A stretch of DNA of 64,000 bases from the NCBI GenBank assembly GCA_947561715.1, contig OX387203.1, positions 13,082,001-13,146,000 on the forward strand, given 5' to 3'. Numbering within the stretch: the first letter of the stretch is position 1; each line of letters starts with the position of its first letter. Shown one piece after another: positions 1 to 8,200 of this stretch. The notes under the pieces were generated by a model. That model worked only from the letters and a program-made list of their open reading frames with translations, made no database searches and was not told the origin of the DNA. The position numbers were made by a program, and so were the translations under genes. The DNA is from Ascidia mentula. Lineage: Eukaryota > Chordata > Ascidiacea > Phlebobranchia > Ascidiidae.

Positions 1-19
1 CCCTCTCCCACCAGTCGAC

Positions 20-65
20 ATTCTATTTGAATAAGGTAAGCATCACGCCCTGTCCGGGCTACTTT
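20..65 (+). ncRNA. Spliced-leader RNA gene (first copy, A-type 3' end)
   Basis: The exon ATTCTATTTGAATAAG (20-35) matches, base for base, the 16-nt Ciona spliced leader as I know it. It is followed by a consensus 5' splice site, AAG|GTAAG, at 36. Next comes a stem-loop with arms GCCC (47-50) and GGGC (56-59), then TACTTTTT. The 3' end is set to give a 46-nt RNA, the length I recall for Ciona SL RNA; the true end lies somewhere in the T-run. The RNA donates its exon to the 5' ends of many mRNAs by trans-splicing in the nucleus. No textbook Sm site is visible; the T-run after the stem is the closest candidate. About 145 such exons occur in the window. Confidence 0.87.
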
Positions 66-336
66 TTCACTACTTAATCGTTTGCAAAGGCCCCCCGCCG
101 TCGTTGCCGCGTCGACGACGCCGGCTCGTGCTCATTATGCCCAATTACTGTCCAGCGGCAGGCATACTTTTCTGTCGTTGCAAGCGTGGTAATTACCGCT
201 GCACTCTCAGTGTTGAAAATTGCCAATCCACGTGCTTGCCATGTGGCAACCACTCCAAGTGCCCACCAGGCCAAGCTCCGACCCTCTCCCACCAGTCGAC
301 ATTCTATTTGAATAAGGTAAGCATCACGCCCTGTCC
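56..336 (+). repeat. Repeat unit A (281 bp), representative
   Basis: The unit runs from GGGCTACTTTTTCAC to the CC before the next GGGCT. It contains a GC-rich stretch with a SalI-type GTCGAC, an E-box CACGTG at 229-234, and the SL exon at 301-316. About 70 bp just upstream of the exon, ending CCACCAGTCGAC, is well conserved between A and B. It is the natural place for the SL promoter (a snRNA-type proximal element is expected but not proven). An 84-codon Cys-rich frame crosses the unit. Comparing A with B over its last 37 codons, I count about eight replacement changes and one silent change, so it shows no sign of protein constraint. Confidence 0.85.
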
Positions 337-346
337 GGGCTGCTTT
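301..346 (+). ncRNA. Spliced-leader RNA gene at an A-to-B junction
   Basis: This copy has the same exon (301-316) and GTAAG donor as the first. The next unit is a B, so the RNA ends in GGGCTGCTTTTT rather than GGGCTACTTTTT, changing nt 42 of the assumed 46-nt RNA from A to G. SL RNA variants in this array are therefore set by which unit follows the gene, because unit boundaries cut the stem-loop. This G42 form recurs at every A-to-B and B-to-B junction. Confidence 0.85.
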
Positions 347-471
347 TTAACTACTTAATCGTTTGCAAAGACCCCCTGCCGTCGTTGCCGCGTCGACGAC
401 GACTTGTGCTCATTATGCCCAATTACTGTACAGCGGCTAGGCTGCTTTTTTACTTGGGCGCGCATGATTTT

Positions 472-512
472 ATTTCTATGTGAATAAGTATAGGAGGTGG
501 GAAATGCCCACC
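472..512 (+). pseudogene. Diverged SL RNA-like sequence inside unit B
   Basis: ATTTCTATGTGAATAAG (472-488) differs from the SL exon by one inserted T and one T-to-G change. The base after AAG is T, so the normal donor is lost, but AATAA|GTATAG offers a GT one base earlier. A perfect 6-bp stem, GGTGGG (496-501) with CCCACC (507-512), stands where the SL RNA stem-loop would be. The upstream sequence does not match the conserved block before the real exons and no T-run follows, so it is probably not transcribed as an SL RNA. It is present in every B unit inspected. It could also be a variant SL RNA. Confidence 0.6.
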
Positions 513-524
513 GTGTAGACCTCT

Positions 525-548
525 GTCACAATAGAAATTGTGACGTCA
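525..548. other. Stem-loop and TGACGTCA palindrome in unit B
   Basis: GTCACAAT (525-532) and ATTGTGAC (537-544) form a perfect 8-bp stem with a 4-nt loop, AGAA. The 3' arm overlaps TGACGTCA (541-548), a CRE/ATF-type palindrome. The arrangement recurs in every B unit at unit bases 189-212. A regulatory role is possible but not shown; it may be a remnant of another insertion. Confidence 0.5.
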
Positions 549-730
549 CAGAGCATGCTTGCTCACTATGCCCTATTGCTGTCCAGAGGCTAGGATGCTC
601 TCCTTGTCGATGCAAATGTGACAAATACGGCGGCACTCAGTGTTGAAAATTCCCATTCCACGTGCTTGCGATGTCCCAACCACTCAACGTGCCCACCAGG
701 CCAACCTCCGCCCCTCTCCCACCAGTCGAC

Positions 731-776
731 ATTCTATTTGAATAAGGTAAGCATCACGCCCTGTCCGGGCTGCTTT
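731..776 (+). ncRNA. Spliced-leader RNA gene at a B-to-B junction
   Basis: The exon (731-746), donor and stem-loop are identical to those of the A-unit genes, with the GGGCTGC (G42) 3' end. Its upstream 70 bp is the B version, which differs from A at about nine bases but keeps CCACCAGTCGAC next to the exon. This shows that both unit types carry a complete SL gene. Confidence 0.84.
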
Positions 777-3293
777 TTAACTACTTAATCGTTTGCAAAG
801 ACCCCCTGCCGTCGTTGCCGCGTCGACGACGACTTGTGCTCATTATGCCCAATTACTGTACAGCGGCTAGGCTGCTTTTTTACTTGGGCGCGCATGATTT
901 TATTTCTATGTGAATAAGTATAGGAGGTGGGAAATGCCCACCGTGTAGACCTCTGTCACAATAGAAATTGTGACGTCACAGAGCATGCTTGCTCACTATG
1001 CCCTATTGCTGTCCAGAGGCTAGGATGCTCTCCTTGTCGATGCAAATGTGACAAATACGGCGGCACTCAGTGTTGAAAATTCCCATTCCACGTGCTTGCG
1101 ATGTCCCAACCACTCAACGTGCCCACCAGGCCAACCTCCGCCCCTCTCCCACCAGTCGACATTCTATTTGAATAAGGTAAGCATCACGCCCTGTCCGGGC
1201 TACTTTTTCACTACTTAATCGTTTGCAAAGGCCCCCCGCCGTCGTTGCCGCGTCGACGACGCCGGCTCGTGCTCATTATGCCCAATTACTGTCCAGCGGC
1301 AGGCATACTTTTCTGTCGTTGCAAGCGTGGTAATTACCGCTGCACTCTCAGTGTTGAAAATTGCCAATCCACGTGCTTGCCATGTGGCAACCACTCCAAG
1401 TGCCCACCAGGCCAAGCTCCGACCCTCTCCCACCAGTCGACATTCTATTTGAATAAGGTAAGCATCACGCCCTGTCCGGGCTGCTTTTTAACTACTTAAT
1501 CGTTTGCAAAGACCCCCTGCCGTCGTTGCCGCGTCGACGACGACTTGTGCTCATTATGCCCAATTACTGTACAGCGGCTAGGCTGCTTTTTTACTTGGGC
1601 GCGCATGATTTTATTTCTATGTGAATAAGTATAGGAGGTGGGAAATGCCCACCGTGTAGACCTCTGTCACAATAGAAATTGTGACGTCACAGAGCATGCT
1701 TGCTCACTATGCCCTATTGCTGTCCAGAGGCTAGGATGCTCTCCTTGTCGATGCAAATGTGACAAATACGGCGGCACTCAGTGTTGAAAATTCCCATTCC
1801 ACGTGCTTGCGATGTCCCAACCACTCAACGTGCCCACCAGGCCAACCTCCGCCCCTCTCCCACCAGTCGACATTCTATTTGAATAAGGTAAGCATCACGC
1901 CCTGTCCGGGCTACTTTTTCACTACTTAATCGTTTGCAAAGGCCCCCCGCCGTCGTTGCCGCGTCGACGACGCCGGCTCGTGCTCATTATGCCCAATTAC
2001 TGTCCAGCGGCAGGCATACTTTTCTGTCGTTGCAAGCGTGGTAATTACCGCTGCACTCTCAGTGTTGAAAATTGCCAATCCACGTGCTTGCCATGTGGCA
2101 ACCACTCCAAGTGCCCACCAGGCCAAGCTCCGACCCTCTCCCACCAGTCGACATTCTATTTGAATAAGGTAAGCATCACGCCCTGTCCGGGCTGCTTTTT
2201 AACTACTTAATCGTTTGCAAAGACCCCCTGCCGTCGTTGCCGCGTCGACGACGACTTGTGCTCATTATGCCCAATTACTGTACAGCGGCTAGGCTGCTTT
2301 TTTACTTGGGCGCGCATGATTTTATTTCTATGTGAATAAGTATAGGAGGTGGGAAATGCCCACCGTGTAGACCTCTGTCACAATAGAAATTGTGACGTCA
2401 CAGAGCATGCTTGCTCACTATGCCCTATTGCTGTCCAGAGGCTAGGATGCTCTCCTTGTCGATGCAAATGTGACAAATACGGCGGCACTCAGTGTTGAAA
2501 ATTCCCATTCCACGTGCTTGCGATGTCCCAACCACTCAACGTGCCCACCAGGCCAACCTCCGCCCCTCTCCCACCAGTCGACATTCTATTTGAATAAGGT
2601 AAGCATCACGCCCTGTCCGGGCTACTTTTTCACTACTTAATCGTTTGCAAAGGCCCCCCGCCGTCGTTGCCGCGTCGACGACGCCGGCTCGTGCTCATTA
2701 TGCCCAATTACTGTCCAGCGGCAGGCATACTTTTCTGTCGTTGCAAGCGTGGTAATTACCGCTGCACTCTCAGTGTTGAAAATTGCCAATCCACGTGCTT
2801 GCCATGTGGCAACCACTCCAAGTGCCCACCAGGCCAAGCTCCGACCCTCTCCCACCAGTCGACATTCTATTTGAATAAGGTAAGCATCACGCCCTGTCCG
2901 GGCTGCTTTTTAACTACTTAATCGTTTGCAAAGACCCCCTGCCGTCGTTGCCGCGTCGACGACGACTTGTGCTCATTATGCCCAATTACTGTACAGCGGC
3001 TAGGCTGCTTTTTTACTTGGGCGCGCATGATTTTATTTCTATGTGAATAAGTATAGGAGGTGGGAAATGCCCACCGTGTAGACCTCTGTCACAATAGAAA
3101 TTGTGACGTCACAGAGCATGCTTGCTCACTATGCCCTATTGCTGTCCAGAGGCTAGGATGCTCTCCTTGTCGATGCAAATGTGACAAATACGGCGGCACT
3201 CAGTGTTGAAAATTCCCATTCCACGTGCTTGCGATGTCCCAACCACTCAACGTGCCCACCAGGCCAACCTCCGCCCCTCTCCCACCAGTCGAC

Positions 3294-3330
3294 ATTCTAT
3301 TTGAATAAGGCAAGCATACGTGTTCTGACC
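3294..3330 (+). pseudogene. SL RNA gene interrupted by LINE copy 1
   Basis: The exon (3294-3309) and its upstream block are intact. After the exon the sequence reads GCAAGCATACGTGTTCTGACC, where intact genes have GTAAGCATCACGCCCTGTCC. The GT donor has become GC, the 5' arm GCCC of the stem-loop is destroyed, and the copy is one base longer. The missing 3' arm, GGGCTACTTTTT, is found 5.7 kb away at 9048, after the LINE. The gene cannot form a normal SL RNA. The alternative is that these 21 bases belong to the LINE's own 5' end. Confidence 0.8.
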
Positions 3331-3362
3331 TCTATTCAGCTATATTGCAAATTATTTGAGTC

Positions 3363-3371
3363 TATATAAAA
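3363..3371 (+). promoter_or_regulatory. Possible TATA box of LINE copy 1
   Basis: TATATAAAA lies 33 bp inside the element. If used, transcription would start near 3393 and lose the first 60 bp of the element, unusual for a LINE that must copy its own 5' end. It could instead be chance in an AT-rich leader. Transcription from the upstream SL promoter would avoid the problem. Confidence 0.4.
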
Positions 3372-3377
3372 CAGTGA

Positions 3378-3408
3378 TTTCAGCCAGTCTTACAAGTTTT
3401 CGTCTTAG
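3378..3408 (+). promoter_or_regulatory. Candidate 3' splice sites in the LINE leader
   Basis: Two acceptor-like sites are visible: TTTCAG ending at 3383, and a pyrimidine-rich TTTTCGTCTTAG ending at 3408, both just before the ORF1 ATG. They could accept a trans-spliced leader. They could also pair in cis with the GC donor after the retained SL exon (3310), giving introns of 74 or 99 nt. CTGAC at 3325-3329 fits a branch-point consensus. This rests on short motifs only. Confidence 0.4.
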
Positions 3409-3420
3409 TTTTTCTGGTTA

Positions 3421-5184
3421 ATGATCTGTTGTAGACTATCTGAGGCCACTGCGCAAAGCCAGCCCAGCCCTTCTAAGGGCTGCTTTTTGTTTGAAAGGAG
3501 AGGTGAGCTGCCAGTGGCCAGCCCGTGCGATTTTGTTGGAGACGCACAAAAGGCAGTGAAAATTATGAACTACGCGCAAGCGTTAGCTTCCCGGCCTGTT
3601 GTTTCGGCCGGAACTGTGCAAGCGGTCGATCCTTTCGATACCGACCCTAATTTGGATGTCGAAGCCCGTTTTAATCCAGGGCTGAAGAAGCCAGAACTTT
3701 ATAAGCTGCTAAAACAGCTTAAAATCAGTATTCGATCTTTGGAGGGCGTAATTCCCTACCCAAATGGCAAAGTTCTCTTTAACTGCAGTTCCGCAGAAAA
3801 AGCTAAAGAGCTTGCCGCCAGTATTAGAGCAAGTGGCAAGGCGGTCTATGCCAACGCCCATTGCGATGATGAGATACGGGTGTTTCTTTCTAAAGTTCAC
3901 CCGCGCATAAAAATGTCGGCATTGCTAAATTACATGTCGAAATACGCCCCAGTCAAGAAAGGGTGGAAAGTATATGACGACGAGAGCGTCTATGGCGGCA
4001 AGCGGGTCATTATTATGAAGAACTCTGTTTTGGCCCAAAATCACATTCCCGAGCGCCTGCGTCTGGGCAAAAAAGTCATCGAAGTCACTTATGAAGGGCA
4101 GCCCAAAAAGTGCGATTTTTGCCATGAAATGGGCCACGTGAAACGCGAGTGCCCAAGTTTCGCAAATCATGTAGAAGAGCGAAAAGCGGCTGCAGCCGCA
4201 GATAAAGACGCAGGCGCGAAAAAGCAGCAAGTCAAAGATAAGAGCGAGTCGGCGTTGGCGGGCGCAGGTGCGCTCGTCGCAACGCTCGACGAGAAGGCGC
4301 CAGAGGCGGCTGATAAGGCCGTCCCGACGCAAAATGCGAAGACCTCAGAGGCAGCTGATAAGGCCGCCCCGACGCAAAATGCGAAGGCTCCAGAAACGGC
4401 CGATAAAGTCGTTACAACTCCAGGTGTGACACGTGAAGTCACACCTGTGAATAAGAAAGATGTGGCAGCTGTTGCCACTGAAGATGCGCCGCCAACCGTG
4501 ACAGCTGACGTCACGGGAAGCGGCGCGAAGTCTACAGAGGCGCTTACAACCTCTAGCGCCCCAACGCCCAATGTTGGCGAAGAAAAGAAGACACCAGAGG
4601 CGGTACAACACAGTATGCAGCAGCCCGAGTTGGCTGACACCGCTACAACTTCCAACAACAACAACAACAAGACTTCAGAGGCGCAATCACCATCTAGCGC
4701 CCCACCGTCCAATGTTGACAAACAAAACAAGACACCAGAGGCGGTACGTCGCAGTATCCTGCAGCCCGTGTTGGCTGACACCGCCCCAACGTCAATTGTT
4801 TCAATGGATGCACCCAACCATCCAATGGCGTCATCCACACCAAAACCAACCAAGCGGGACAACCAAGGGTTTACCACGGTACGATCCCGCAAACGAAAGA
4901 ACAGCGCAACGCCTTCACCCCCAAAGAAGACATCATGCTGCCACACAGCATATGCAGGCAAGGATATGAAATGTTTATGTGGCACAGCACATTTTCAATG
5001 TCGCTGTGGCAATTGGGCTGCGGAAGAAGCCTACCTTAGCCCTTCACGTTGCACAAATAAAAAGTGTCAACGCCTGCTGATAAGCTGCACTTGTGGCGTC
5101 ACGTACAATCTAATGCCCGGGGAGAAAATAGTTTGTAATTGTAAAGTTATAATCCCCAACGATTTTAATTCAACATTTTATTGA
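3421..5184 (+). CDS. LINE ORF1: gag-like RNA-binding protein (copy 1)
   Basis: The protein has 587 aa from the first ATG. LINE ORF1 proteins bind the element RNA and form the ribonucleoprotein used for retrotransposition. Residues about 60-225 look like one or two RRM-type alpha/beta folds (my reading of hydrophobic spacing). A classical zinc knuckle follows: C231-x2-C234-x4-H239-x4-C244. Residues about 260-480 are Ala/Thr/Pro/Lys-rich and low complexity, with three 15-aa repeats (DNA 4297-4431) and two 47-aa repeats (4531-4671 and 4672-4800). The C-terminal 80 residues hold 12 Cys, mostly as C-x-C pairs (from C506). ATG 3565 (Met49, followed by NYAQALAS) has A at -3 and may be the true start. 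The upstream 48 codons include an SL-RNA-like stem-loop. The TGA stop is followed by an in-frame TAA. Confidence 0.85.
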   Translation: MICCRLSEATAQSQPSPSKGCFLFERRGELPVASPCDFVGDAQKAVKIMNYAQALASRPVVSAGTVQAVDPFDTDPNLDVEARFNPGLKKPELYKLLKQLKISIRSLEGVIPYPNGKVLFNCSSAEKAKELAASIRASGKAVYANAHCDDEIRVFLSKVHPRIKMSALLNYMSKYAPVKKGWKVYDDESVYGGKRVIIMKNSVLAQNHIPERLRLGKKVIEVTYEGQPKKCDFCHEMGHVKRECPSFANHVEERKAAAAADKDAGAKKQQVKDKSESALAGAGALVATLDEKAPEAADKAVPTQNAKTSEAADKAAPTQNAKAPETADKVVTTPGVTREVTPVNKKDVAAVATEDAPPTVTADVTGSGAKSTEALTTSSAPTPNVGEEKKTPEAVQHSMQQPELADTATTSNNNNNKTSEAQSPSSAPPSNVDKQNKTPEAVRRSILQPVLADTAPTSIVSMDAPNHPMASSTPKPTKRDNQGFTTVRSRKRKNSATPSPPKKTSCCHTAYAGKDMKCLCGTAHFQCRCGNWAAEEAYLSPSRCTNKKCQRLLISCTCGVTYNLMPGEKIVCNCKVIIPNDFNSTFY

Positions 5185-5241
5185 ATTGAATAAGCCACCC
5201 TCCAATTATTGCCACCCATTTTTTGTTTTTGTGTTTTCTTT

Positions 5242-8200
5242 ATGAATACAATGGCGTCCTTTTTGAAAATTTGCACCCTTAACGTTAACGGCCTAGGCCA
5301 GGCACCTAAGAGAAGAGCCCTGTTCCGGTACCTTTCCTCTTTGAACTTTGACCTTGTTTGCCTCCAAGAAACTCACTCTACTCCCCAAACCGAATCCCTG
5401 TGGAAGTCCGAATGGACTTCTGGCCCCATCCTCTTAAACTCGGCACCTCCGACAGGCTATGCCCAAGGTGGTGTCGCAGTTCTTCTAAACTCCTCCACAC
5501 TTCAAATTCTCAATTCATTTTCTGACTCTGCCGGTCGCATTATTGCGGCCGACATCTCAACCCTAACCCATACCTTCCATTTAGTTAACGTTTACGCCCC
5601 CTCTGGAGCTGATAAAATAACCCTACGCAATAATTTCTTTGACTCCCTCTACCCTTATTTAACTTCACCCCACCCCCTAATTCTGGCCGGCGATTTTAAT
5701 TGCGTCCTAAACCCAACCCTCGATAAATATCCCCCTGTTCAATCACGCCGGCCCAGCCCCCCTTTAATTAATTTATTATCCACCTTCAACCTCCAAGACT
5801 CCTTTCGTGCTCTTTATCCCTCCCTTTGCCAATTCTCCCGTCGCGCCCCTGGTACCCAATCCCGAATAGACAGAGTTTATATTTCCCCTCCATTGATCCC
5901 TAAGCAACATACCTTTACTCCATGCCCCTTCTCCGACCATGATTTAGTTACCCTCACCCTCAACATCATTTCCTCTCCTCCCAGGGGCAAAGGCTCCTGG
6001 AAGAATAACACATCTACCCTCCTTGACCCTGACTTTCAAATAGATTTATCCCAACATTACCCCCTCTGGCAAACCTTAGGTCCCTTACACCCCAATCCCA
6101 TGGACTTCTGGCTCACCCTGAAAACTAAAATTAAATCCCTCATCCAAGCCCATTCAAAACGTTTAGCACAATCCCACCGCACCGAAACCCTCCTCCTTCA
6201 CCAGCAGTTCGAATCCTCCCGCCAAAAAGTGAATGATTACCCGACCCCACAAAACTTAGCCCAATTCCAATCCCTCAAAAAGTCCCTAAATAATACATAC
6301 CTTTCCAATGCCCGCTCCTCACTTATGAAATCCCTCTCCTCCGATCCTCAATTCAAAAACATAGCCGATAAAACTCTCTATTCCCAGCTTTTCCCTTCAC
6401 GTCGCAAAACCCCCATCCTCGAATTTCAAGACCCCCATGGACTCCCTCTCACAACCCCCAAGGAAATACTAGAACACACCCGCAAATTTTACACAGACTT
6501 ATACACATCCCAACAACTTCCCTTGCCGCCCCCCAGTGACCAATTTGCCCAACTTCCTTCCAAATTAATCCCTGATCAGTACCTAGATTCCCTCTCAGCC
6601 CCCATCACAATGTCCGAAGTAAAAAAAGCCCTTTCCCTCTTTTCCCCTAACAAAACCCCCGGGCCCGATGGGCTCAGCATCGAGTTTTATACTCGTTGCT
6701 GGGACCTAATCGGGTCCGACCTTACCCAAGCCCTTAACTTCTCCTACCAAAACGCCTATACCCCATTGGAATTTAATCTCGGCCATATAACAATTATTCA
6801 CAAGAAAAACGACCCCACCCTTTTGACCAATTACCGCCCTATTTCTTTACTTAATACCGACCTCAAAATCCTTCATAAAATCCTTAACCTCCGTATCAAG
6901 CCCTTTATCACTTCAATACTCTCCCAAAACCAATTTGCTACCCCCGGATCCTCTACCTCAGACGCAACCACACTTCTTCGCGACTTACACTCTCACGCTT
7001 CCTCAATCAATTCGAACACATTTTTCGTTTCTCTCGATTTTCAAAAAGCCTTTGACTCTATTTCCTTCCCATGGTTACTCCTTCAATTAAATCTTAAACG
7101 CTTTCCCCCTCTCTTTACTCAATATCTTTCTGCTCTTCACTCCAGCGCCCACTCCCGGGTCTTCGTCAATGGCTTCGCCACAAGGGATTTTCCCATCAGG
7201 AGAGGTGTCAGACAAGGAGACCCCCTTAGTCTGAACCTCTTCCTGATTGCTTTAGACCCGTTACTCGTTGCCCTCCAAAACACCCCCTCTATCATTTCGA
7301 CCCCTGTGCCATGCCGCAATATTCCCAAGGCAATTGCTTACGCCGATGACGTCACCCTCGTGGTGGCGCATCGGCAGTCCCTCTGTAACGCCCTGTCACT
7401 TATTAATAAATTTTCTAAATTCACCGGTCTTAAACTGAACCCCGCAAAAACAGAAGCAATTGCCATCCTCCACCCTCTCTCAGACGACCCCCTTTTAAAT
7501 CAAATTAAATGGAACCCGGACAAAATTACACCGTTAAATATTCCCATCGGCGCACCCTCAGTTATAAAAGCGGCCTGGCACAAAGCAATTTCCTCTTTGC
7601 AAACCCGCGCCAAATCTATTAGCAACCCCTTTCTCACTTTCGATTCTAAATGCATTCTCTCTAAAACTTTACTCTTACCCGAAATTTCCTATTTGGCTAA
7701 AATTTACCCCCTACCACCCCAGCAACGAGAGCGGGTCGACGGCATTGTGGCAAGCTTTGTCGGAGGCCCAAATTTACCAACTTTGCCCATCAACATCCTG
7801 GCAGCCCGCCGTGACCTTGGTGGTTACGGCGCGGCAAATCTACCCCTCTATGCTGACCTATCCATTCTCTTTTCTGTCAAAAATTACTATAAACATCGAA
7901 TCTTGGACACCCCAACAACTCCCCAACTCTCCCTCTTGGAATATAATCTCGGCCTCCCCCTCTCAAATTTATACAGCCTCAGACTAAGAAATAACCTCCC
8001 CCACGCCACAACACCCTCCACTCACTATCAACATATTCTCTCCCTGATCAATTCCTTTCGTCCCTCCGAACAAGAACTGCTTTGTCCCAAATCCAAACCC
8101 CTTTACACCAGATTAATAAATGATTCCCAGCATCCCTTTTTCCACACCGACTGGTCCCAAATTCATCACCCCATCTTTCCCAATTACCTCAAAACATTCA

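Larger units (their letters stand above)
337..766 (+). repeat. Repeat unit B (430 bp), representative
   Basis: B looks like a fusion of a shortened, diverged monomer and a complete one. Its first part repeats the start of A and reaches a GCTCATTATGCCC motif at 408. A related GCTCACTATGCCC recurs at 561, 153 bp later, and starts the complete half. Between them lie an SL-like sequence (472-488), two stem-loops (496-512 and 525-544) and a TGACGTCA palindrome (541-548). The complete half holds an octamer-like ATGCAAAT (610-617), an E-box CACGTG (659-664) and the SL exon (731-746). Cassettes carry one or two B units. Confidence 0.85.
1..3330 (+). repeat. SL RNA gene tandem array, left segment
   Basis: This is a head-to-tail array of SL RNA gene units. 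I set unit boundaries at GGGCT, the 3' arm of the SL stem-loop. After a partial unit, the cassettes are ABB (A at 56, B at 337 and 767), AB (1197), AB (1908) and AB (2619, with B at 2900). The last B is 431 bp because its final 20 bases are altered at the LINE junction. Within a unit the SL exon begins at unit base 246 in A and at base 395 in B. The order ABB-AB-AB-AB before the LINE is the same as at 49303-52577 and at 26257-29530. There are many short open frames on both strands, but these are by-products of the repeat and not supported genes. Confidence 0.9.

Noticed and set aside
74..292. 72-codon reverse frame repeated in every A unit
   Set aside because: It is antisense to the SL unit and exists only because the repeat is GC-rich with few stops. 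No recognisable domain is present.
104..358. 84-codon Cys-rich forward frame repeated in every A unit
   Set aside because: It spans an SL RNA gene. Over the last 37 codons, A and B differ by about eight replacement and one silent change, and the B version has a frameshift and stop, so there is no protein constraint.
491..500. Ribosome-binding-site-like AGGAGGTGG before an ATG in unit B
   Set aside because: It is part of the GGTGGG/CCCACC stem in a eukaryotic repeat, and the following frame is very short.
1..3330. CRISPR array
   Set aside because: Units are 281-430 bp with no short repeat/variable spacer pattern, and the sequence is eukaryotic.
4167..4985. 272-codon reverse frame inside LINE ORF1 (also 53414-54232)
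   Set aside because: It is the antisense shadow of the low-complexity Ala/Thr/Pro region of ORF1.
4936..5184. Protein homology between the ORF1 Cys-rich tail and the array's Cys-rich frame
   Set aside because: A loose match in Cys spacing and a shared STFY can be seen. The STFY comes from the SL-like DNA at the ORF1 end, and the array frame is not coding. I keep only the DNA-level observation.
5209..5241. Extended ORF2 start at TTG 5209
   Set aside because: A non-ATG start has no support. ATG 5242 or 5251 lies just before the conserved APE domain.
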